Assembly: GCA_029891345.1 (NCBI GenBank)
Contig: CM056993.1
Location: 226,778,924 to 226,842,923, forward strand
Reading direction: 5' to 3'
Origin: Dryococelus australis
Lineage: Eukaryota; Arthropoda; Insecta; Phasmatodea; Phasmatidae
Length of the DNA stretch: 64,000 bases
Numbering within the stretch: position 1 is the first letter of the stretch; every line of letters starts with the position of its first letter. Positions 36,767 through 46,100 of the stretch are shown one piece after another. Position numbers and translations under genes: made by a program. The notes beneath the pieces are model-generated. The model was not told the origin of the DNA. It did no database searches and worked only from the letters and a program-made list of their open reading frames with translations.

Positions 36767-37409
36767 AATTTTTTGAGCTACGAAAAATTTAAAACTACTG
36801 AACCAATACTGCAAACAGGATGGCGAACACACCAGCACACCTGGCGGACGACGAAATAACCAAAGATGATGACAGGCACACACCAGCACTCCCTGGCGTA
36901 GCGATGGAGAAACCAAAGACGGCGGTGGACACACCAGAACCCCCTGGCGGGGTTGACCACCGAACTATGTAAATGGTGGGGGCGAAGAAGGCGACAAGAG
37001 AGAAAGTAAAGAAAGAGGGAGAAAGAGAGAAAGGCAAGAAAAAGAGAGAAATGAAAAAAAGAATGGAAAAAAATGAAAAAAAGAATGGAGAAAAATGGGA
37101 GCATTTGTAGAAAACCCACGAAATGATAGAACATAAAAATACAAGATGGAATGATTAAGCATGAAAAATCTAGGTGGAATGATAGAGCAGGAAAATCCAG
37201 AAGGAATGACGGCACAGGAAAACTGTATTACTGACTTCCAAGATGGTGGACACGACATACTCGCTGACAATATAGCGGAAACATTATGGTGGCGTCACCG
37301 CCATTTTGAATCCTTTATCCTCGAGCCCTCAGCCCTTGCCCCAACTAATACATCACGCTACTATTATTTTTCACGCAAAAAAATTGGAATTCGAAAAATG
37401 CATACACAG

Positions 37410-37960
37410 AAAATTATAATATTGTTACCAGATGCTAGGGGCATATTCGTGTTCCTGAGGAAAGGAGGTCTTAATTAAAATTAATCTATTTTATTTTAAG
37501 TTTACTTATAATGCTATAAAATAATATGACTATTATTTAAACAATTGAACTACCTTTCTATACTATAAACACTTTTTATTCATAGTGAGTGCTATATTTA
37601 ATGTGATTTTCAATTGTAATTATAGTCCTCATCACTGTATTTATATTGGTAAAGGCCAAATAATTCAAACTTATTATTTACACATATTTCATCCAATTGT
37701 CTATTGTCATAATTCGAAATATCTGTCATTTACACATCCTGTTTAAAATTTCCGCCAGTCAATCTCATTCTTCACTGTACCTAGGCTCGCAGTCCGCAGA
37801 CTACAGTCCCGCTGGTCAATCACGTCACCAGCCGTTGCTTCTCTGGCTCATCGCTGCTCTGTCTTCGTACATCTCGCTCTTTAAGCCCGTCGCGTCTTAA
37901 ATAATCTCGCTGGCGCGGTCAGGAATGTTCCCCACGGCACGAGTCACACTGCCAGTGACA
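37410..37960 (+). repeat. Dispersed repeat, copy 2 (possible solo LTR)
   Basis: Counterpart of 32140-32690, beginning just after the foldback element. The GC-richer right part (37.75-37.95 kb) contains short ORFs without known motifs. Confidence 0.45.
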
Positions 37961-38089
37961 GTAGGCGGCACGAGTCCTGATGTGGCAGCTATGTGCACTC
38001 CTAGAGTACCTAAGAGTTGTTTTTCACACGCTGTCCTTGGCACGCTCGGACAAGGAACACAATGTAGGCCAGCAACACGTAACAATAAT

Positions 38090-39500
38090 ATCCCATTTCG
38101 ATGGTGTAGTTTACGTTTTAACGTGGTTAACTCTTAAGAAATTGCATTGTTTTTCATTGTGTAGGTATGATGTACGATTGCCCTTATATACGAGCCCCAT
38201 CAACCAAATATTTGGTTTTCAGAAAAAAAAAATTCGAAACATGTCTTATACATGAAAAATATGGCATATTTTGATAGTGCAGTTCACATTTTAAGGCCTT
38301 CAACCCCCACGGAATTTGTATTTGCAATTGTAAACAAACGTAAGGTTACCCCTAAATATCGTATTTATTATTCAAATTACACAGGCCTGCAAAATGTGTG
38401 TCCTAGCATTATTTTGGACGCTGAATCCGAAAATGACCTCAATCTTCCTCTATCGCATACCAATTGCAATCCGCCTTTGAACTGTAAACCTATTTGCTGT
38501 CGTTGCTAAATTATTCGGGGATATATTCAATAGCAATATAACCCCTTCTTCTCTTGGCCTGAAAGAACAGGCTTGGCTTGTGCGCAGTGCTTGAATTGTC
38601 ACGGTGTAAAGTCGTCCATCATATTTACATCCCAACAGCCCTGGCAATGCCTTGTATTTGAGTTTTTTTTTTTTTTTTTTTTATATCAAAATGAGTATGT
38701 ATAAAGCAAAGAAAATGAAAATGTGCAGCTTATATTATTCAGTTGCATAACCTCATTTGGTAAAAAAAAAACCTTGCGATATATGACAATTTATTATCAT
38801 ATTCGGATTCAGCAAACCAAAATGAGTACAAAAGAGGTGAAATTATTTTTAAATAAAAGTTTTGTTTTCATCGCAAACCTGTGTTATTTATTTTTCAGAA
38901 AAAAATCTAATTCGAGAAATGTCTAATAATGCAAAGATTTCAATAGTGTTGTACACATTTTAAGGATATTAATTATGACGAAATAGTATTTTTTAATATA
39001 AATTATATTTTAATGGCATAATTTTTTTTTAAGGTTCCTAACCATGTGGATATTTTTCTATTATATACGTATGAACGACTACGCCTGTGATGAGTTACAT
39101 AACTCCAATTATTCGTTTAAAAAAAATTAATCTCGAGGAATACCTTCATGAAACAAAATACAAAAATATGTTTTGATGAAATAGTTCTCATTTTGTGGGG
39201 GTTAGCCCTGCATAAATTGTATTTTTTATTGTATAGGTATGTTAGATCATACATATATATTAGCTCTATCAATCACATTCTTCGATCGTGAGGAAAACAA
39301 TCGAAATTCAAGGTATTCCTATGGCAAATTGGTGATATTATAAGATTTTGATTGCGTAGTTTACGTTTTAATGAGGTTAACCTTATTTAAATAGCAATTT
39401 TTTATTGGAAGAAAATGTGCGGTTATCCCTGTATGTCAGCTCTGTATTTCCAAGCATTGATTTTGGAGAAAAAATTAATTCGACAGAAGCCGTTTTTGTG
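38090..39500 (+). repeat. Degenerate ~170-175-bp tandem array
   Basis: A block resembling GATGGTGTAGTTTACGTTTTAA recurs near 38100, 38271, 38941, 39175 and 39349. Each is followed by a GTTAACC-like word, an ATTGTATTTTTTATTG-like word, TAGGTATG and an AAAAATTCGA stretch. Adjacent intervals of about 171 and 174 bp give the period. Larger gaps indicate insertions. ORFs inside are shadows. Confidence 0.65.
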
Positions 39501-39680
39501 GACGGCCAGATAGAGCCATCACATATAGCCAACTTCAGTCTAGCGTACTGCAGACTTATACATTTATCTTTCTGGAAAAAGTACCGTATTTGTTACTATG
39601 GCATTTAGGCGCTAAAACCAGTGTTGTTAATGATATTGTTAATTAAACGATGTCGTACGAACTATTTCTATTTCGTGAAC

Positions 39681-39720
39681 TTTTAAAGGGACTCCCTGGT
39701 TTTAAAGGGACTCCCTAGTT
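39681..39720 (+). repeat. 20-bp tandem duplication
   Basis: TTTTAAAGGGACTCCCTGGT is followed immediately by TTTAAAGGGACTCCCTAGT. Confidence 0.9.
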
Positions 39721-40069
39721 TTAAACCATACGAACTTTGATTTCATGTCACTTTTTTTAACTGCCATGCTTATACTTTGGTGATCTATAATCTGTATATT
39801 GAGAGCAAATAAACTGTTGTTACTTTTTCAGCCCCTGGTCGCTAGATGACAAGAAAACTTGGTCGGTACCTCTGAGTTCCTTCGGAAGATATAAAATGTT
39901 AATACAGTTTTCTACTTCTGAACATTTAGTCTTTCCAAGTTAATGTTAGAATATACAACCATTAACAGTTAAATATTTTATGAGTGTACTCTGACATAAA
40001 TATGCCATTTCATCAGTGTATACCGTTATATTCAGTGTACCTATCTACTGCTAGATTTCTCACAAAATA

Positions 40070-40264
40070 TTATTCCATGCGCGGGGACGTCAAATTAAGT
40101 TCTGGACACCCGGGCACACCATTCCCGCCATACTGGACCTGCTTGCTGTACTGCACTTTAGTGCCAAGATGACTCGTAAAGTCGTTGCATTTAAGAAACT
40201 CCCTATGCTGTGGAATGTTAGGGACAACTACACGCCCATAAAAGCTATACTTCATGTGTTGCAC
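40070..40264 (-). other. Short unrecognised minus-strand ORF
   Basis: A 64-residue frame (MQHMKYSFYGRVVV…) has balanced composition, and a Cys-containing stretch (KCNFC) lies just upstream on the minus strand. No family is recognised. It may be a worn piece of an unidentified element next to the Merlin insertion. Confidence 0.2.
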
Positions 40265-40524
40265 ACAAAAATTACACTTAAAAATAGTTCATAACAGTAA
40301 AGGTAAAATTAGCGGGATTTTAAGGGCCTGTGCCCTGAAGTGGCTCGTGGCAGTCAAATAAAAGGTCAATGTCAGTTCCATAAACACTTTTAATTCGACG
40401 TAAATTATATGTTCCTCCAGGAAACAGTTTACAAACGTGCCCCCTTTCACATTGGTGCCGAAGTCACGCTACGGAAAATATCATGGGGCTTCAAGTCATC
40501 TTATGGTACAGAAAAAAAAATCAT

Positions 40525-40694
40525 TGTTCCGTATTGCGTATCATAATGGGAAAACCATACAAACATTCTGTGTGTACTATAAAGTATCCATCCCAATTGG
40601 TTTACTTTGCAGTCTAGTACCGTATCGCGTATCTGGCAAAGTTCCTTTTAGTGTATCCAAATTCGACAATGATTGTTCCGTATAGCGTATCCAA
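40525..40694 (+). repeat. Left subterminal repeat array of the Merlin element
   Basis: Three full motif copies (CCGTATTGCGTATC type) lie at about 40529, 40619 and 40678, with half copies (GTATCCA) at about 40584 and 40653. Spacing is 30-55 bp. The third copy sits just upstream of the transposase ATG. Confidence 0.8.
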
Positions 40695-40732
40695 GCAATT
40701 TTTTCCATAACTTTTCTATCGCGAATCGCAAG

Positions 40733-41540
40733 ATGGTGTGTGCGGGATGTAAAATCACAATTTTGAACGCCAGGCAAGTTATTTATTCCTCGCCAGACAT
40801 AAACACGCTTCTCATCGAGCACGACATTCTCAAATCCACGATGCGGTGCGAAAAATTCGGGGAAGTCGAAGCGAAATTGGTTGAAAACAGGGGCTTGTTT
40901 TACTGGTGCCGACGGCAACTGGAGGACGGTACCAAATGCAACTTTAAAGTGTCGGCGAGACAGGGCAGTTTCGTAGGCGATGCAAACTTGCCTCCGGGCA
41001 AGATAGTCGAGTTGTGTTTACTCTGGTGCCTGATCAAATACCCTCGACAACAGACTTTAGTGAACGAACTTTTGTGCTCGGGAAAGACGGTCGTCGCCTG
41101 GTCGAGTTTCTGCCGCCAAGTGTGCATAGACTGGGTGTTGATGTACACGAAACGCAGCGCCGGCCTGGGTAAATTGGTCGAGATCGACGATTCGAAATTG
41201 GGAAAACGCAAAGACCACAATGTCGCAAAGTTCACAGCCAGTGGGTTTTCGGGGTAGTGCTGCTGGACAATCAGATGAAATTCTTCCTGGTGCCGTTGGA
41301 AAAGAGGAACGTGGCGATCCTGACCAAAATCATTCGCGAATGGATCGCTCTGGGCACGACGATAATTTCGGACTGCTGGTGTGATTAAAGCAACTTGGAC
41401 ATTTACGGCTACCATCACATGCAGGTGAATCACAGGCGGGAACTTGTGTGCAGCGAAAAGAGCAGAATGACATCGAACGAAGTTGGTGTTCTGTACGATA
41501 CAGCATTCCCTGCTTTGGGCGATTGAAAAAATCTTGGGTC
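40733..41540 (+). pseudogene. Merlin transposase (ISXO2-like DDE domain), frameshifted
   Basis: From ATG 40733 a 173-residue frame reaches a stop at 41257. It shows the family's N-terminal part: CRRQLEDGTKCNFKVSARQG, then helix-turn-helix-like LVNELLCSGKTVVAWSSF, then LVEIDDSKLGKRK with the first catalytic Asp near residue 152. The homology continues after a +1 shift near 41245: VLLDNQMKFFLVPLEKRN, then EWIALGTTIISDCW with the second catalytic Asp, with a TAA at 41386-41388, then GYHHMQVNHRREL to about 41480. The third catalytic Glu (normally in a TNTIE block) is not recognisable. A TTG start at 40673 would extend the frame into the repeat array, so the ATG is preferred. Such enzymes cut and paste the element with 8-9-bp target duplications. 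This copy is inactive. Confidence 0.85.
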
Positions 41541-41799
41541 GGCTACATGGCCTAGTATGTCTGGAAAAAGAATCATCGGTATGGAGAACGACTACACGCT
41601 TTGCTGATTCACGCTGCCGACATGCACCATCGTAATCGGCGCAGAGGAGATTGCAGCGAAGGCTATCCCGATTTCAACAAGTATCTGTTTGTAATGGTTG
41701 TTTTTTAATTTGCTGGCACGAGTGAGATTGAGTTGCTCTTGCAGTTGTAGTTTTAATAAGTTTAATGTGTTGTTGTTTGATTCAAGTTTAAATTAATGT

Positions 41800-41900
41800 T
41801 TAATTGACTTGCTGTTTGTTTCAGTTTAAAGGTTTGATTGACATGCTGTTTGTTTTAGTTGGAAAAAAAGTGTAATTGACATACAGTTTGTGTAAACATT
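41800..41900 (+). repeat. ~36-bp tandem repeat, 3 units
   Basis: TAATTGACTTGCTGTTTGTT, TGATTGACATGCTGTTTGTT and TAATTGACATACAGTTTGTG begin near 41801, 41836 and 41871. Confidence 0.75.
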
Positions 41901-41969
41901 CATTTGCGATCTGGAAAATAGCTCAAAATAGTCGAGCAGGTCGTGATGTGTCCGCCCAGCGACGACGGG

Positions 41970-42360
41970 TCTACTTGCATCTGTTGCATCCACAAAACTT
42001 GGATCTGCCAGTTTCAATTATTGAGGTAAATTGATAAAAAATCCGTTTCGGCCAGCGGCCGATGCAATTGCATACGCTGTTGCTTTCGCGTACTTTGGAA
42101 CTGCCAGTTACGAGTGTTGAGGTAATTTATAAAAAAAGTGATGGTGTATATATAGAACGTTAAAATCTATATGGTTAAATTTATAAAAAGTTGAATTTTT
42201 AACTGAAAATTATTTTACCGTGCCATTTTAGTGATGGCGTTCATATAAAACATTGTTTATTATATTGTTGCATTTATAAAATAATTTAATTTTAACTGTA
42301 CAATGTTTTACCGTACCCTTTTAGTGATTGCTTACGTGTGAATATTTATATAATAAATAG
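41970..42360 (+). repeat. Two consecutive ~95-100-bp duplications
   Basis: First pair: GGATCTGCCAGTTTCAATTA with TTGAGGTAAATTGAT (about 42000) and GGAACTGCCAGTTACGAGTG with TTGAGGTAATTTAT (about 42098). Second pair: AACTGAAAATTATTTTACCG (about 42198) and AACTGTACAATGTTTTACCG (about 42293). Both lie inside the Merlin element. Confidence 0.65.
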
Positions 42361-42486
42361 TTAAAATTATTTTTAAAATGTTAATCTTTATTAAATATTA
42401 TCTTTAAAATAAATGAAAATTATGCATCGCGAATCGTGTGTATTTAAACAGAGATGAGAAAAAGGCGAAAAAAAAAATATATTTTT

Positions 42487-42929
42487 TGGATACGCAATAG
42501 GAATCTTATAGCAATAGTTACTTTTGGTACTTGGATATCCCACGGGAAACAGATGGGGTCTTTTAACTTATATTCCGTTTTCGGTTTGGATATGCGCGAT
42601 AGGAAATAATCGGGTGTAGGTCGAAATTTCTCCCCCGACTCGGCTGGATACGCAATTCGAAACAAGTGGGGTGCTGCACCAATTTCCTTCCTTCCGCTTG
42701 GATACGCAATGTCGTCGTTTTCGGACCTGCACATTTTGTCATCTGGATACGCAAAACGAACCATTTATTTAAAACCAGCCTTTTCAAGGTCCACTGGATA
42801 CACAGGGGGAAACTGTATTTTATTTGGGCTTTTTTCTGGTTGTTGTTGGATACGTAATTGACGATTTTTTTAATCATTGGATATGTAATACAGTGGTTTT
42901 TGAGTGATTTAGATATGCAATGTGGAACA
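42487..42929 (-). repeat. Right subterminal repeat array of the Merlin element
   Basis: Ten copies of GGATACGCAATAGG-like motifs start at 42487, 42532, 42588, 42645, 42700, 42744, 42796, 42848, 42879 and 42911, with intervals of 31-57 bp. They are the reverse complement of the left array motif. Spacers between them are unrelated to one another. Confidence 0.9.
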
Positions 42930-42969
42930 ACCAGCGAAAAAAAATTAAAAATACTCCCCATGTGATGCA

Positions 42970-45900
42970 AAAATTGGGGATACGAGGGGCAGTATCTCGG
43001 GCGGCTATAACAAAAACAGTTCCAGAAATTGACTTTCTATTTACATTATATGACTGGTGCAAAAGAGATGAGTACTACCTGAGCAAGGGAAAAGCACATG
43101 TCCACGCACAATCTGGCCCTCTGGTTGCCTCTTGCTGACTGACTTCCCGCCTTGGCATGAGGGCGGGCGAAAGCAGGCCCACGCGCTTAAAACTACGTAC
43201 AAACATAAAACAAATATCGCATGTAAAATATTCTCTTAACAACATAACATAACAAAACTCTGTAATAACTGCAAAAACTTGGAAAGAAAAGGTAGCGTTT
43301 GCTTTTAAATGAAAACACACGACAGTGTTTGTAATTGCGTGTTCGTGTTTTTTTGTTAAAATTACTTTGGAATGGTTTTGTCTAGAGTATCACTCCGCCG
43401 GAGTGTTTGTTTACAACCGGGCCTTGCCTGCATACGTGACGCTGCAATACTTGCTCTCCTGCACATGCTCTGCACCAGCGCATCCCCATTGCGTAGTACT
43501 GCACTTACTCTTCGCTGTAATCAATCGCAGAGTGCGCCTGCAAGTTGCGATCTAGTGTGGTTGGCTGGTCAAACCAGCTAATGGGTAGGGGAACGAGTGG
43601 ACGTCAAGTGTTTAGGAGGCAATTGTTTTAAGATAATAATAAAAGTCCTTGCCTCCATACCTGCCAGTGCCAGAATCTACATTATTTGTATCAGGGTACA
43701 GAAATCTAGTAGATCTTTGTTGAGTTTCGGATTTAAAAGATTCGCTTTGCTAGCAGCTGATTGATAGTAGAGTTTATTTTAATTTCTTTTCTGTACCAAC
43801 CAAATTTGATTAATTTCAACACAAATACAGGTATGGAGTATATGATTTATGAATACAATTTTTACTGGTGCTAGAAACTGATTGTGATGTACGAAGTAGC
43901 TGCATGCTGCCATATATTAAAATGGAAACAAATACACTTGACAGTAAACTATCACAATTGATTTTTAACAAAAAAAAATGTATTATAGGATATTGGGAGT
44001 AAAATTAACACTTCTGAAAGCACTGATTATAATCTAATTGTATGCCTTTGTGTATTATTCCACGCTATGTAAAGTTAACATTGCCAAATAGACTCCTCGC
44101 TTTATTCATTCATCAGTCAAGTTTAACTGTGAAATTCTTGGAAAAGCACATATTTTGCAGTTCTCCTCATTTAATTTATACACTTTGGTGCATTATAAAA
44201 CAGAAAGCCAAATAAATAATTTAAGTTATCACAAATGGTTAACTAACAAATTTTATGCTATAATAAGATATGGAACTACTTCTCATACATTTTTACCGAC
44301 AATACTGTGTGCATGTCACTCAGTAGGTGATTGTAATTGTAATTATCAGGGTAATTGTAGCATAGTCTGATGTGTACATGTGTCCTTTGCCTACTTTACC
44401 ATTTGCTCAGCAATGCACCAGTCCAGCACAATACACATCAAGGCTCTACAACAAATGTTGTGAAAGTTTGCCAGTGCACCAGTATATCAATGTAGTGCAC
44501 AGAGCACAAGAGCACTTGTGTGCAATATAGTGTAGGATACTGCATCCCCATGTATCTATAATGCACCAAGTGAAATAGCGCCAATAAGAAGTCTTACAGC
44601 ACTTGCCATTGGACCCATAATAAAAAGGACCGTAAGGATATCCCAAGAAAAAGTCCTCGTAAATTATCATCTTGCAAAGTATATCTTTCAAGTGTTTTTT
44701 GTTTTTCACCTCACATGTTTCACCTTCACATCATGTAATTTACAACGCAAGTGTTTATTTCATTTTAAGTATTTATGCAATTGTTTCCTTAGCAAGATAA
44801 GAGATTTCAAGTGTTTACCAGTTGTTTTAGCAACTGTGCAAGAAACTAGTTCTGACGTGGTGTTCTTCACCCTACAGTGCGAGATTCTGGTTCCATGACA
44901 GAATGCTAAGTAGATTCGATGTCTCCCGAGGTCAATGGTGCATTTCGTCCGCGCTCCTTTGGCCGTACCATTTTCGCATGAACCAATTAACGTGCAATAG
45001 TATGTAATTTTACCAGATAATTTTTTATCATTTTCTAGTCTGTCCTCCACCCCTGTGGTTTGCATTAACCAAGGGAGTGTATTTATTTTCATTTATATAT
45101 TTTCACCCTTCATGCCATTTCCACAGTGATGCTGTGCCGGCGTAATATTGTGTAAAGTATCTCCCATCAGAAGAGTGTAACATTGAAATGCACTCAATAA
45201 ACATGTTAAGAGATTTCGGTGTATTATTTATGTGTATGCCTAATGGCATGGGCTCTCATAACCCTGTTCAAGTGTTATGGTTTTCTCAGTGTTCTTCTCT
45301 TGCGTGATTGAAGCTGCAAATTGTGTATTTTATTAAAGTAATCTGGCAAGGCATGCAACAAACAAAAAATTGGTCCCGCATTTAGAAAACATCATCATTT
45401 ATGCATCTCATAGTTCTGAATACAAAAATTATTATTAATTATTAGGGGCAACATTTGGCAACAAGAGAAAAATATGTCAAGGTCAACTGGCCTGTAACCC
45501 AGGAATTAGCAGAGCCTCCAGTTCCAGAGAAATGGCACCCCCTTCTGGAGATGCCTGGTGCCTACCAGGTAAAATATTCCAATTTCCTTAACCTCAACCA
45601 ACTCCGCCCCTGAAAATCACCTTTTACCATACTGGCCTCGCCATAAGGCATCACATCAGCACCCACCTTTATAGTCTAATCCTTCTGACAACTTGAGTGA
45701 TGTCAGATTGTCGTCCTTCCATGTAGCGTAAATTTCCTCTCATGAAGATTTCCAGACAAGGAACACCAAAACCCACCAAAAATTTCCCCGCGAAAATTCC
45801 TGCCAGTGTATTCCTGCCACATTTCCCTGCCTACCCACAATGGGTACATCAGGAAAGATGGAAGAGAGCCAACGCCAGCGCCACGACACCTTTAAGACAC

Positions 45901-46100
45901 CCGCAATATGCCTAGAAATGTGCAACATGATGTAATCAGTAAAGCACACCAGATAAACAGGGCAACCACCATTGCTCCACCAAGGATGGGTATGCATAGG
46001 AGAGTGGCCATTTTGGATGGTGGAGTGATATCAGTAAACCAACACCCACTCAGTTCTGCAGACAAAGAAGCACGCTGGCATGAGCGCCTACCCCCCTTCA
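42970..46100. other. Spacer with a relative of the 28.7-kb MITE
   Basis: No gene is recognised. At 43985-44335 the sequence is homologous to the interior of the MITE at 28696-29110 (shared TTGTGTATTATTCC, ATTAACATTGCC or TTAACATTGCC, GTTATCACAAATGGTTA), but without its terminal repeats. ORFs at 44.7-45.1 kb have no motifs. Confidence 0.45.

Larger units (their letters stand above)
35683..37348. mobile_element. Foldback element with ~700-bp inverted arms and TA target duplication
   Basis: The left end TTAGTTGGGGCAAAGGCTGA and the right end (…CAGCCCTTGCCCCAACTAA) are inverted, flanked by TA on both sides (35681-35682 and 37349-37350). The arms run inward to about 36412 and 36670 and leave a ~258-bp centre. 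From the outside in, each arm carries GGCTCGAGGAT, a CCATCTTG-rich stretch, a polypyrimidine/polypurine tract, 'CCACCAGGGGG'-like blocks and a tRNA-like segment next to the centre. No transposase is seen, so it would need one in trans. Pieces of the same family lie at 0.7, 4.6, 8.6 and 23.8 kb. Confidence 0.85.
40485..42945 (+). mobile_element. Merlin-superfamily DNA transposon (decayed)
   Basis: The element is delimited by inverted subterminal repeats and holds a transposase with the ISXO2-like/DDE domain of the Merlin family. Outermost motif copies pair across the element: TGTTCCGTATTGCGTATC at 40525-40542 and its inverted partner at 42912-42929, 15 of 18 identical. CATGGGG outside the left motif near 40483 and its inverse near 42955-42961 may belong to the true ends. 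Size is about 2.4 kb. The region between the transposase and the right array (41.73-42.42 kb) holds small tandem duplications only. Confidence 0.8.

Noticed and set aside
42444-42970. Minus-strand frames that read repeatedly (F/L)RIAYP, looking like a short peptide-repeat protein
   Set aside because: The peptide repetition is only the translation of the GGATACGCAATAGG DNA motif. Unit spacing is not a multiple of three and the frame changes from unit to unit, so DNA-level repetition is the simpler explanation.
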